DNA of 64,000 bases from Rhizomicrobium sp. (GTDB lineage: Bacteria > Pseudomonadota > Alphaproteobacteria > Micropepsales > Micropepsaceae): the NCBI GenBank assembly GCA_037200045.1, contig JBBCHM010000001.1, positions 1,116,001-1,180,000 of the forward strand. Reading direction: 5' to 3'. Shown piece by piece: positions 6,806-18,458 of the stretch (its first letter is position 1; each line of letters starts with the position of its first letter). The notes under the pieces are model-generated. The model was not told the DNA's origin. It did not search any database and saw nothing but the letters and a program-made list of their open reading frames with translations. Made by a program: the position numbers and the translations under genes.

Positions 6806-9094
6806 ATGGATTTGAAATCGTCCGGCACGGGCTTGCGCCTCGTCGCGCTCGCGCTGGTCGCGGTCGCGATCTGGTTCGCCGGCGCCACCTTCGACGGTTT
6901 GCCGCGCCCACTCGGCGCCGACGCCCCGGCGACGGAATTCTCCGCCGCGCGCGCCTACGCAACGCTGGGCCGCCTGCTCGGACCGGAAGTGCCGCATCCC
7001 GTCTCCTCGCCCGCCAACAAGGCGGTGCAGGGCCGCGTCCGCGCCGAATTCGCCGCGCTGGGCATCAGGACGAGCCTCTATCGCGGCATGGGCTGCGAGG
7101 CCCGCGCGGATTACGGCTTCTTCGCCTGCGGCACCGCCGAGGACATCATCGCCGAGGTCGCGCCGGGCGCGGGCAAGGCCATCGTCCTGGTGGCGCATTA
7201 CGACTCCGTCCCGGCCGGTCCCGGCGCCGGCGACGACCAGTCCAGTGTCGCCACCATCCTGGAGACCGTGCGCGCCCTGCAGGCGCGCGGCATGAAGACG
7301 AAACATCCGATCATCGCGCTGCTCACCGATGGCGAGGAGGCGGGCCTGCTCGGCGCTCACGCCTTTCTCGACAATCCTGTTCTTCGCGCCCGTGTCGGCA
7401 TCGCGATCAATGCCGAGGGGCGGGGCAATCAAGGTCCAAGCCTTCTGTTCCAGACCAGTCCCGGCGACGGACCGCTCATCGATCTCTACGCCAAGAACGT
7501 CCCCGCTTACGCGACCGGTTCGCTGTTCGCGGTGATCTACAAGATGCTGCCCAACGACACCGACCTGACGGTGTTCCTCGACCACGGGTTGCCCGGCTAC
7601 AATTTCTCGTTCCTCGGCCACGTCGCCGACTATCACACCGCGCAGGACCGCCGCGCCAATCTCAGCCAGGCGACGCTGCAGAGCCATGGCGACAGCGTGC
7701 TCGGCGTCGCCAGTGGGCTGATGCAGGCCGATTTCGTGACGCTGAAGGGCGGTGACGACATCTATCTCACCCTGTTCGGCAAGCTCTTGCCGCACCTTCC
7801 CGCCTCCCGGGCGGTGCCGCTCGCGATTCTCGTGCTGGCGATGCTTCTTGCGGCGGCGTGGCTGTCGCGCGTCGATGTGGCGGGCATCGGCCGATGGCTC
7901 GCCGCGTTCTCCATCCCGCTGGTGGCCGTTGCCGGCAGTGCCCTCCTCGGCTGGTTCCTGCATGTCGTTGCGGCGACGGTATCGGGCGGGCCCGATCCGT
8001 CCTACGCCTATCCCGCCTGGCTGCGGATCGCGCTGGCACTTGGCATCGCGGCGGTGATGCTGCCGCTCTCGCGCTGGGCGAGCGTGCGCCTGACGGCGCT
8101 GTCGGTCTGGACCTGGATCGGCGCCCTCGGTCTTCTCACCGCCGTCCTGGTGCCGGGCGTCAGTCCGTATTTCCTATTCCCGGGCCTGATCGGCGCCGCC
8201 ATCCTGCTGGTTCAGACGCGCCTGCGAGGCGCCTGGTCCGGAGCGGCCGGCGAGATCGCGCTCTTCATCGCCGCGCTGCCGATGATGGCGGTTTGGCTGT
8301 CGCTCGCGAGCACGGCGGAAACGGTGCAGGGCCTCGCGCTGCATCCGCTGTTCACGGTTCCGGTCGCCTTCGGCGTCCTGCCGCTGGTGCCGTTGCTGGC
8401 CGCGCGGCCGTTGCGGCGCATCGAGAGAAACACCGTCGTGGCGGCGCTGGCTGCCGCCGCGCTGGCCTTCGCGATCGTCGCCGGTCTTTCCCCCGCCTAT
8501 AGCGCCTACGCGCCGCAGCGCCTGAACATCGACTTCGTCGACGATCACGAAACGGGCGGGGCGTTCTGGGCCGCCGATGCCGGCGCGCCCTTGCCCAAGG
8601 CGCTGCGCGCGGTCGCCCCCTTCGGCGCCAAGCCCGTCATGGCGACGCCGCTCGCCTTTCAGAAGTCCTATGTCGCGCCCGCCGGGGCGCTGCGTTACGC
8701 CGAGCCGCGCGTCGCCGTGACGGCGCAGCCCGTCACCGGCGGCCGCTCGCTGACGCTGACCTTTCGCGGCTCGCCGCAAGCGGATCGCATGGTGATCCTG
8801 GTGCCGAAAGAAGAGGGGCTCCTGCGCGCCGAGATCGACGGCCATGTCTTCCTGCCGGCGGCGCGCAGCCTCAATCCTGTCGGCACGATCATCGCCTGCG
8901 TGACGGCGGACTGCCGCGACAAGTCGGTCAAGCTGGTCTTCTGGCGGCCCGGCCCCAAGCATCTTGTGCTCGGCGAACAGCATTTCGGCCTGCCGTCCGA
9001 CGGCGCGAAATTTGAGGCCGCCCGCCCCGCCGAGGCGGTCGCCTCGCAGAGCGGCGACACCACCATCGTGTTCACCCGGTTGGTCGTGCGGTAA
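6806..9094 (+). CDS. Membrane-anchored M28 family metallopeptidase
   Basis: A 762-residue protein. Residues 10-28 form a signal anchor. An M28 aminopeptidase domain follows with zinc-ligand motifs HYDSVPAGPGAGDD (H131, D143), TDGEEAG (E177/E178), INAEGRG (Glu where Asp is usual) and a late His in ADYHTAQD. From about residue 340 to 560 there are eight or so hydrophobic segments, then a soluble C-terminal domain of about 200 residues. This layout resembles FXNA/ERMP1-type and bacterial multi-TM M28 peptidases acting outside the cytoplasmic membrane. ATG 6806 has GGAGAGG upstream. The frame is open further upstream, but there it overlaps the hydroxylase gene in another frame. Confidence 0.85.
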   Translation: MDLKSSGTGLRLVALALVAVAIWFAGATFDGLPRPLGADAPATEFSAARAYATLGRLLGPEVPHPVSSPANKAVQGRVRAEFAALGIRTSLYRGMGCEARADYGFFACGTAEDIIAEVAPGAGKAIVLVAHYDSVPAGPGAGDDQSSVATILETVRALQARGMKTKHPIIALLTDGEEAGLLGAHAFLDNPVLRARVGIAINAEGRGNQGPSLLFQTSPGDGPLIDLYAKNVPAYATGSLFAVIYKMLPNDTDLTVFLDHGLPGYNFSFLGHVADYHTAQDRRANLSQATLQSHGDSVLGVASGLMQADFVTLKGGDDIYLTLFGKLLPHLPASRAVPLAILVLAMLLAAAWLSRVDVAGIGRWLAAFSIPLVAVAGSALLGWFLHVVAATVSGGPDPSYAYPAWLRIALALGIAAVMLPLSRWASVRLTALSVWTWIGALGLLTAVLVPGVSPYFLFPGLIGAAILLVQTRLRGAWSGAAGEIALFIAALPMMAVWLSLASTAETVQGLALHPLFTVPVAFGVLPLVPLLAARPLRRIERNTVVAALAAAALAFAIVAGLSPAYSAYAPQRLNIDFVDDHETGGAFWAADAGAPLPKALRAVAPFGAKPVMATPLAFQKSYVAPAGALRYAEPRVAVTAQPVTGGRSLTLTFRGSPQADRMVILVPKEEGLLRAEIDGHVFLPAARSLNPVGTIIACVTADCRDKSVKLVFWRPGPKHLVLGEQHFGLPSDGAKFEAARPAEAVASQSGDTTIVFTRLVVR

Positions 9095-9103
9095 CACCGC
9101 CCG

Positions 9104-11071
9104 TCACACGTCCACGCCGGTCGCGAATTGCGCGTTTTCCTGGATGTACTGGAAGCGAAGCTCCGGCTTCTTGCCCATCAGCCGCTCGACGATGCTCTCC
9201 GTGTCCTTGCGGTTGTCCTCGGCGATCTCGACCTGCAGCAGCGAGCGCGCGCCCGGCTTCATCGTCGTCTCTTTCAATTGCGCCGGCATCATCTCGCCCA
9301 GGCCCTTGAAGCGTCCGACCTCGACCTTGGCGTTGGCCTTGAACACCGTCTTGAGGAGCTGGTCGCGATGCTTCTCGTCGCGCGCATATTCCGTCTTGGC
9401 GCCCTGCGTCAGGCGGTAGAGCGGCGGCATGGCCAGATAGAGATGGCCCTCGCGCACGAGCTGCGGAATCTCGCGATAGAAGAACGTCAGCAGCAGCGAC
9501 GCGATATGCGCCCCGTCGACATCGGCATCGGTCATCACGATCACGCGGTCGTAGCGCAGATCGCCCTCGCGGTATTTCGCGCCCGTGCCGCAGCCCAGCG
9601 CCTGCACCAGGTCGCTCAGCTCCTGGTTCTGCGCCAGCTTGCCGGCCGCCGCGCTCGCCACGTTGAGGATCTTGCCACGCAGGGGCAGCACCGCCTGGGT
9701 GGCGCGGTCGCGCGCCTGCTTCGCCGAACCGCCGGCGCTGTCGCCCTCGACCAGGAATATCTCCGTGCCGCCGCGCCCGTCGCGGGTGCAATCGGCCAGC
9801 TTGCCGGGAAGGCGCAGCTTGCGCGTCGCCGATTTGCGCTGGGTCTCCTTTTCCTGCCGCTTCTTGAGCCGGTCTTCCGCCTGCTCGATCACGAAATCGA
9901 GCAGCTTGTCGGCCTCCGCCGGGCTCTCCGCCAGCCAGTGGTCGAAGTGGTCGCGCACCACCGTCTCGACCAGGCGCTGCGCATCGGGCGAGGACAGCTT
10001 GTCCTTGGTCTGGCCCTGGAATTCCGGCTCGCGGATGAAGACCGAGAGCACGGCGCAGCACGCGCTCATCACGTCATCCGCCGTCACCAGCGCGGTCTTG
10101 CGGTTGTTGACCCGCTCGCCATGGCTGCGCAGCGCGCGCGTCAGGGCGTTGCGCAGGCCCTGTTCGTGGGTGCCGCCCTGCGAGGTCGGGATCGTGTTGC
10201 AGTAAGAGTGCACGAAGGGATCGATCTGCGGCGTCCACACCGCCGCCCATTCCACCGCGCCCTTGCCGTCCTTGTTCTCGGTGCGGCCGAAGAACTCGCG
10301 CTGGGTGACGGTGTTGCTGGAGCCGACCTCGCTCTTGAGGAAGTCGAGCAACCCACCGGGAAATTTCAGCGTATCCTCGGCCGGCGTCTCGCCCTTGATC
10401 AGCGCCGGATCGCATTTCCAGCGGATCTCGACGCCGCGGAACAGATAGGCCTTCGACTTGACCATGCGATAAAGCGTGGCCGGCGAGAAATGGCAGTCCT
10501 TGCCGAAGATCTGCGGATCGGGATGGAACGAGACGATCGTGCCGCGCCGGTTGACCGGCCCCATGTCCTTCAGCTTGCCGACCGCATGGCCGCGCTCGAA
10601 GCGCATCTTGCGCGAATGCTTGTCGCGAGCGACGTCGACTTCCATCCAGTCCGACAGCGCGTTCACCACCGAGGCGCCGACGCCATGCAACCCGCCCGAG
10701 GTGTCGTAGACCTTGCCGCCGAACTTTCCGCCGGCATGCAGCGTGGTCATGATCACTTCCAGCGCCGACTTGCTCTTGAACTTGGGGTGCGGGTCGGTCG
10801 GGATGCCGCGGCCATTGTCGCGGATCGTCAGCACGTCGCCGGCGTCGAGTTCGACCTCGATCCGGTTGGCGAAGCCCGCCACCGCCTCGTCCATCGCGTT
10901 GTCGAGGATTTCGGCCGCCAGGTGATGCAGCGCCCGCTCGTCGGTGCCGCCGATATACATGCCGGGCCGCCGGCGCACGGGTTCCAGGCCCTCCAGGACC
11001 TCGATGTCCTTGGCGGTGTAGCTTTTCCCCTGGGGGGCGTCGGAGTCGAAAAGATCGGGTGATTTGGCCAT
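9104..11071 (-). CDS. parE: DNA topoisomerase IV subunit B
   Basis: A 655-residue type IIA topoisomerase ATPase subunit that works with ParC to decatenate daughter chromosomes. The GHKL ATPase region shows [17 protein letters not shown] and GGLHGVGASVVN; the transducer follows, then the TOPRIM domain with [20 protein letters not shown] and TDADVDGAH. The shorter length and sequence separate it from the GyrB copy at 19.9-22.4 kb. ATG 11071 begins MAKSPDLFDSD; the frame is open much further upstream, but that stretch is antisense to the histidine kinase gene. A 12-bp inverted repeat lies just upstream of the start. Confidence 0.96.
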   Translation of the reverse strand: MAKSPDLFDSDAPQGKSYTAKDIEVLEGLEPVRRRPGMYIGGTDERALHHLAAEILDNAMDEAVAGFANRIEVELDAGDVLTIRDNGRGIPTDPHPKFKSKSALEVIMTTLHAGGKFGGKVYDTSGGLHGVGASVVNALSDWMEVDVARDKHSRKMRFERGHAVGKLKDMGPVNRRGTIVSFHPDPQIFGKDCHFSPATLYRMVKSKAYLFRGVEIRWKCDPALIKGETPAEDTLKFPGGLLDFLKSEVGSSNTVTQREFFGRTENKDGKGAVEWAAVWTPQIDPFVHSYCNTIPTSQGGTHEQGLRNALTRALRSHGERVNNRKTALVTADDVMSACCAVLSVFIREPEFQGQTKDKLSSPDAQRLVETVVRDHFDHWLAESPAEADKLLDFVIEQAEDRLKKRQEKETQRKSATRKLRLPGKLADCTRDGRGGTEIFLVEGDSAGGSAKQARDRATQAVLPLRGKILNVASAAAGKLAQNQELSDLVQALGCGTGAKYREGDLRYDRVIVMTDADVDGAHIASLLLTFFYREIPQLVREGHLYLAMPPLYRLTQGAKTEYARDEKHRDQLLKTVFKANAKVEVGRFKGLGEMMPAQLKETTMKPGARSLLQVEIAEDNRKDTESIVERLMGKKPELRFQYIQENAQFATGVDV

Positions 11072-11084
11072 GGCCTGACGGTCC

Positions 11085-11134
11085 GGGAACTTTCGCGATT
11101 CGGGCAGGCGCTCATGATAACAGCGAAAGTTCCC
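11085..11134. promoter_or_regulatory. 12-bp perfect inverted repeat between parE and histidine kinase
   Basis: GGGAACTTTCGC (11085-11096) and GCGAAAGTTCCC (11123-11134) are perfectly complementary and separated by 26 bases. They lie 14-63 bases upstream of the parE start, in the divergent promoter region. This could be an operator or a 5' UTR hairpin of parE. It does not match the alphaproteobacterial LexA box (GTTC-N7-GTTC). Confidence 0.5.
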
Positions 11135-11230
11135 GCGAAACCACTGTATCTGCTGAGCAATTCTTAACGTTGCTCTGCTTACAGTGATTGCCGGCCGTGC
11201 GGAAGATCGCCGCCCTGCGAGCGCGATGAT

Positions 11231-12643
<1,413 letters not shown>

Positions 12644-12675
12644 CCTTTATCCGTCTCAGAGAATTTTAAGAACCC

Positions 12676-14175
<1,500 letters not shown>

Positions 14176-14201
14176 CGAGACACCCGAAGTGACGAAAAGA
14201 G

Positions 14202-14230
14202 AAAGGGCGCGCCACCGGCGCGCCCTTTTT
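14202..14230. terminator. Bidirectional intrinsic terminator, histidine kinase / glnA
   Basis: Perfect 12-bp stem AAAGGGCGCGCC / GGCGCGCCCTTT with loop ACC, followed by T residues on the plus strand and, on the minus strand, by a T-rich tract (TTTCTCTTTTC). It lies between the convergent kinase and glnA genes and can serve both. Confidence 0.9.
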
Positions 14231-14252
14231 CCATTTCAAGTTTTCGGTCGGC

Positions 14253-15665
14253 TTAGACCGAGTAATACATTTTGAACTCGACCGGATGCGGGGTGTGCTC
14301 GAAGGCGTACACTTCGCTCATCTTCAGCTCGATATAGGCGTCGATGAAGTCGTCGCTGAACACGCCGCCCTTCTTCAGGAAGCCGCGGTCCTTGTCGAGA
14401 TTCTCCAGCGCTTCGCGCAGGCTGCCGCAAACCGTCGGCACTTGCTTCAACTCTTCCGGCGGCAGCGCATAGAGATCCTTGTCCATCGGGTCGCCCGGAT
14501 GGATCTTGTTCTCGATGCCGTCAAGGCCCGCCATCAGCATCGACGCATAGGCGAGGTAGGGGTTCGCGCCCGGATCGGGGAAGCGAACCTCGACGCGCTT
14601 GCCCTTGGGCGAGGCCGAGAACGGGATGCGGCACGACGCCGAGCGGTTGCGCGACGAATAGGCGAGCAGCACCGGCGCCTCGAAGCCCGGGATCAGGCGC
14701 TTGTAGGAGTTGGTCAGCGGGTTGGTGAAGGCGTTGATCGCCTTGGCATGCTTGATGATGCCGCCGATGTAGTAGAGGCAGGTGTCCGACAGGTCGGCAT
14801 AGCCCGAGCCGGCGAAGAGCGGCTTGCCGCCCTTCCAGATCGACTGATGCACGTGCATGCCCGAACCGTTGTCGCCGAAGATCGGCTTGGGCATGAAGGT
14901 CGCCGATTTGCCGTAGGCGGCCGCGACCTGGTGGATCACGTACTTATAAATCTGCATGTAGTCGCCGCACTTGGTCAGCGTGTTGAACTTGAAGCCAAGT
15001 TCATGCTGCGCGGTGGCGACCTCGTGGTGGTGCTTTTCCGGCTGGATGCCCATGTCGCCCATGATGGCGAGCATCTCGCCGCGCATGTCCTGGGCCGAGT
15101 CGACCGGCGGCACCGGGAAGTAGCCGCCCTTGACGCCGGGACGGTGGCCGAGATTGCCCTGCTCGTACTCCGTGCCGGTGTTGTAGGCGCCTTCCATCGC
15201 GTCGAGATAGTAGTAGCCCTTGTTCATCCCCACCTCGAAGCGCACGTCGTCGAAGATGAAGAACTCCGCTTCCGGGCCGAAATAGGTGGTGTCGCCGACG
15301 CCCGACGCGTTGACATATTTCTCGGCCGCCTTGGCGATCGAGCGCGGACAGCGGCCATAGCGCTGGCCGGTGGTCGGCTCGACCACGTCGCAGATGATGA
15401 CGAGCGTGGTCTGCGCGAAGAACGGATCGATCACCGCGGTGTCGAGGTCGGGCACCAGCGTCATGTCCGACTCGTTGATCGCCTTCCATCCCGCGATGGA
15501 CGATCCGTCGAACATCGTTCCGTTCGTCAGGAAGTCCTCGTCGACCATGGATAGGTCGAAGGTGACGTGCTGCCACTTGCCGCGCGGATCGGTGAACCGC
15601 ACGTCGACGAACTTGACCTCCTTGGCCTTGATCATCGCCAGAATGCTTGCCGGACTATTTGCCAT
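14253..15665 (-). CDS. glnA: Glutamine synthetase type I
   Basis: A 470-residue GSI that makes glutamine from glutamate, ammonia and ATP, assembling as a dodecamer in the cytoplasm. Key segments: [21 protein letters not shown] (metal-binding Glu), [33 protein letters not shown] and [14 protein letters not shown]. Tyr399 in [10 protein letters not shown] corresponds to the adenylylation site (Tyr397 in enterics), so GlnE control is expected. It follows glnB by 51 bases on the same strand, and the pair shares a sigma-54-type promoter upstream of glnB. Confidence 0.98.
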   Translation of the reverse strand: MANSPASILAMIKAKEVKFVDVRFTDPRGKWQHVTFDLSMVDEDFLTNGTMFDGSSIAGWKAINESDMTLVPDLDTAVIDPFFAQTTLVIICDVVEPTTGQRYGRCPRSIAKAAEKYVNASGVGDTTYFGPEAEFFIFDDVRFEVGMNKGYYYLDAMEGAYNTGTEYEQGNLGHRPGVKGGYFPVPPVDSAQDMRGEMLAIMGDMGIQPEKHHHEVATAQHELGFKFNTLTKCGDYMQIYKYVIHQVAAAYGKSATFMPKPIFGDNGSGMHVHQSIWKGGKPLFAGSGYADLSDTCLYYIGGIIKHAKAINAFTNPLTNSYKRLIPGFEAPVLLAYSSRNRSASCRIPFSASPKGKRVEVRFPDPGANPYLAYASMLMAGLDGIENKIHPGDPMDKDLYALPPEELKQVPTVCGSLREALENLDKDRGFLKKGGVFSDDFIDAYIELKMSEVYAFEHTPHPVEFKMYYSV

Positions 15666-15716
15666 GGTCGTACGTCTTCCCCTTCAAGAAGTTGAACTTA
15701 CCCAACGCGGGATTCT

Positions 15717-16055
<339 letters not shown>

Positions 16056-16100
16056 TTATCTCTCCCGTGCGGTTTGGATACACCGCGTCGTTAACGAAGA

Positions 16101-16116
16101 AGCAGGGTCTGTGCCA
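16101..16116 (-). promoter_or_regulatory. Sigma-54 (RpoN) promoter for glnB-glnA
   Basis: On the minus strand TGGCACAGACCCTGCT lies 46-61 bases before the glnB ATG. It matches the -24/-12 consensus TGGCACG-N4-TTGCW with the correct GG-GC spacing and one mismatch in the -12 element. RpoN/NtrC control of glnBA is established in this class. No NtrC site was delimited. Confidence 0.8.
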
Positions 16117-16222
16117 AGCCTCTGGCCAAGCGAAATCAAGCGCTTATGAAATATCTTCTTCGCGGGCCGAAGGCAAAGGATCGATAAATAGGCAAACTGC
16201 CTGAAATAGCGCCGCCCGAAAC

Positions 16223-16465
16223 TCACCCGAATTCGGGCCGCTCGGCCATGCCGCAATAGCCGTGATTGGCCATCGCGACGCCGGTTCCGGCCTTCAGATT
16301 GGAGACATGGACCTCGCGCCAGACCATGCATGCGCTGGCGATACAGTGATAGGGCGCGGGCGAGCCTTTGAAGCCGTCATTGAGGGTATTGAACACCCGG
16401 TTGCTGCCGTCGACCCTGGCGAACGGGCACCAGCGCTCCCGGGCTTCTTCCTCGCTCAAATACAT
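16223..16465 (-). CDS. Small four-cysteine conserved protein
   Basis: An 80-residue protein starting at ATG 16465. The order EEEARERWCPFARV, then CIASACM, then GYCGMAERPE puts cysteines at residues 13, 41, 46 and 71. From memory, this WCPFAR...CIGSACMAW...GYCGLAGRP pattern is shared by small uncharacterised proteins of proteobacteria and their phages. The spacing suggests metal or Fe-S binding, but no function is known. The frame is open upstream to 16699, but there it runs antisense to the PIN toxin gene. It sits upstream of glnB on the same strand with 167 bases between. Confidence 0.65.
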   Translation of the reverse strand: MYLSEEEARERWCPFARVDGSNRVFNTLNDGFKGSPAPYHCIASACMVWREVHVSNLKAGTGVAMANHGYCGMAERPEFG

Positions 16466-16577
16466 TTCAAATTTTCCATGTGGACACCACGCGCGACTAG
16501 CGGCTCCGCGGCCTAACGGACCCTGAATCCGATCTCGTATTAGGGGTTCTACGGAGGCGCGCTTGCGGACGGCCTTT

Positions 16578-16597
16578 TCATATCGCATACGATATGA
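16578..16597. promoter_or_regulatory. Palindromic operator of the PIN/RHH toxin-antitoxin pair
   Basis: Perfect 8-bp inverted repeat TCATATCG-CATA-CGATATGA, ending 13 bases before the toxin GTG. RHH antitoxins autoregulate by binding such palindromes. The vapBC locus at 34.8 kb has a similar palindrome built on the same GATAT core. Confidence 0.7.
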
Positions 16598-16610
16598 TAG
16601 TTTTTTTGTC

Positions 16611-17030
16611 GTGCGGATCGTCCTCGATACGTCCTGCGTCGTTGCTGCGTTGCGGAGCCCCGCGGGGGCATCGGCGACGCTGCTGCGTGCGGCGCGCAAG
16701 GAACGGCTGACTCTGTTGGTGAGTGTCCCGCTGGCGATTGAATACGAGGCGGTCTGCAGCCGGGCCGAACATCGGACCGCGGCGGGTTTGGACGAGGAGG
16801 AGGTTCGGATTTTCCTCGACGCGTTGATCGCTATGGCCGAGCCGGTCGAACCTCACTATCTTTGGCGGCCGCAATTGCGCGATGCCGCCGACGAAATGGT
16901 GTTGGAGGCGGCGGCAAATGGGAGAGCGGACGCCATCGTGACGTTCAACATCGGCGATTTCGGGTCCGCTCCACGGATGTTTGGTATCGCGGTTCTGTTG
17001 CCGAGCGATGCCTTGAAGAGGATGGGATGA
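16611..17030 (+). CDS. PIN-domain toxin (COG1569-type)
   Basis: A 139-residue PIN nuclease of the putative toxin-antitoxin PIN family. VRIVLDTSCVVAAL supplies the first acidic residue (Asp6), DEMVLEAA the middle acidic group, and ADAIVTFNIGDF the last Asp. Start GTG 16611 was chosen because the PIN beta strand begins there and the operator lies just upstream. It overlaps the following antitoxin by ATGA (17027-17030). Toxin-first order is less common than antitoxin-first in VapBC but is usual in this PIN family. Predicted activity is RNA cleavage blocked by the partner. Confidence 0.82.
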   Translation: MRIVLDTSCVVAALRSPAGASATLLRAARKERLTLLVSVPLAIEYEAVCSRAEHRTAAGLDEEEVRIFLDALIAMAEPVEPHYLWRPQLRDAADEMVLEAAANGRADAIVTFNIGDFGSAPRMFGIAVLLPSDALKRMG

Positions 17031-17275
17031 GCAAGGAAACGGCCGCATACGCGTTGCGCTTGCCGAAATCGCTGAAGAAGGCGGTCGAGAAATTGAGCAA
17101 GGAGGACGGCACGAGCATCAACCAGTTCGTGACGTCGGCGGTTGCCGAAAAGGTGAGCGCGTTGAAGACCGCGGAGTTCTTCGCCGAGCGCCGGGGGCGG
17201 GCCGACTTTCGTGCCTTCGACCGCATCCTGAACCGCAAGCGCGGCAAGAAACCGCGCAAAGGTGACGAGCTGTAA
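17027..17275 (+). CDS. RHH antitoxin (HicB/Arc-like)
   Basis: An 82-residue protein whose N-terminal half, AAYALRLPKSLKKAVEKLSK then TSINQFVTSAVAEKV, is a ribbon-helix-helix DNA-binding domain. The basic C-terminal tail probably wraps the toxin. It is translationally coupled to the PIN toxin by a 4-base overlap and should bind the palindrome at 16578-16597. Its TAA is followed with no gap by the GTG of the aminotransferase, which may place that enzyme under the same control. Confidence 0.8.
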   Translation: MSKETAAYALRLPKSLKKAVEKLSKEDGTSINQFVTSAVAEKVSALKTAEFFAERRGRADFRAFDRILNRKRGKKPRKGDEL

Positions 17276-18448
17276 GTGAGCAGGCCGTTCAACCCCGTCT
17301 TCGCCTCGCTGCCGACCACCATCTTCACCCATATGTCGGCCCTGGCGGTCGAGCATGGCGCGATCAATCTCGGCCAGGGCTTTCCCGACGAGGACGGCCC
17401 GCTCGCCGTGCGCGAAGCCGCGGCGCGCGCGCTGATCGAGGGGCCCAACCAGTATCCGCCGATGAAAGGCCGGGCGGAGCTGCGCCGCGCCATCGCCGGC
17501 CACGCCAGGCGGTTCCATGACCTGGATTTCGATCCCGAGACCGAGGTGCTGATCACCTCCGGCGCCACCGAGGCCTTGACCGCCTCGATCATGGGCCTGG
17601 TGGGGCAGGGCGACGAGTTCGTGCTGATCGAGCCGTCCTACGATTCCTACCGCCCCATCGCACTGGCCGTCGGCGCCACGGTGAAAAGCGTGAAGCTTAG
17701 CCCTCCGCGCTTCCGACTCACCGAACCGGATCTGTGCGCCGTGGTCGGGCCCAGGACCCGCGCCGTCCTGATCAACACGCCGCTCAACCCGGTCGGCCGC
17801 GTCTTCGACCGCGAGGAGCTCGGGACGTTGGCGCGCGTGGTGAAGGACACCGACGCCGTGGTGATCTGCGACGAGGTCTATGAGCACCTCGTTTTCGACG
17901 GCAAGACCGTGCCGCCGCTGATCGCGCTGCCCGGCATGGCGGATCGCTGCGTGCGCATCGGCTCGGCCGGCAAGATGTTCTCGCTGACCGGCTGGAAGGT
18001 CGGCTGGGTCGCGGGCCCGCGCGCGCTGGTCGAGGTCGTGACCAAGGCGCATCAGTTCATCACCTTCACCACACCGACTGCGCTGCAGCTCGGCGTCGCC
18101 TATGGCATCGAAAACGAGATCGACTTCACGCTGAACCTGACGCGGGAGCTCGAGGCCAAGCGCGACAAGCTCGCCGCCGGCATCGCCAAACTGGGCTTCG
18201 ATGTCTTGCCCTGCGAAGGCACCTACTTCCTCACCGCCGGCATTCGCGGCCTCACCAACGAACCCGACCGCGCCTTCTGCGAGCGCCTGGCGAAGGAGGC
18301 CGGAGTCGCGCTGATCCCGCTCAGCGTGTTCTTCGACGACGGCACGCCCGACCACATGGTCCGGTTCGCCTTCTGCAAGAAGCACGCGGTGATCGACGAG
18401 GCGCTGGCGCGGCTGGAGCGGTATTTCAGCGCGCCGCACGCGATCTGA
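17276..18448 (+). CDS. PLP-dependent class I aminotransferase
   Basis: A 390-residue fold-type I aminotransferase. The PLP lysine is Lys233 in GSAGKMFSLTGWKVGW; INTPLNPVGRVFDREEL and VVICDEVYEHLVF (Asp199, Tyr202) contact the cofactor. The NLGQGFPDEDGP N-terminus is typical of the methionine/kynurenine aminotransferase branch (YbdL or KAT-like). The substrate is not determined. The only start that keeps the full N-terminus is GTG 17276, directly after the antitoxin stop. It converges with the DUF4236 gene, with 10 bases between. Confidence 0.88.
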   Translation: MSRPFNPVFASLPTTIFTHMSALAVEHGAINLGQGFPDEDGPLAVREAAARALIEGPNQYPPMKGRAELRRAIAGHARRFHDLDFDPETEVLITSGATEALTASIMGLVGQGDEFVLIEPSYDSYRPIALAVGATVKSVKLSPPRFRLTEPDLCAVVGPRTRAVLINTPLNPVGRVFDREELGTLARVVKDTDAVVICDEVYEHLVFDGKTVPPLIALPGMADRCVRIGSAGKMFSLTGWKVGWVAGPRALVEVVTKAHQFITFTTPTALQLGVAYGIENEIDFTLNLTRELEAKRDKLAAGIAKLGFDVLPCEGTYFLTAGIRGLTNEPDRAFCERLAKEAGVALIPLSVFFDDGTPDHMVRFAFCKKHAVIDEALARLERYFSAPHAI

Positions 18449-18458
18449 GATTCGATGT

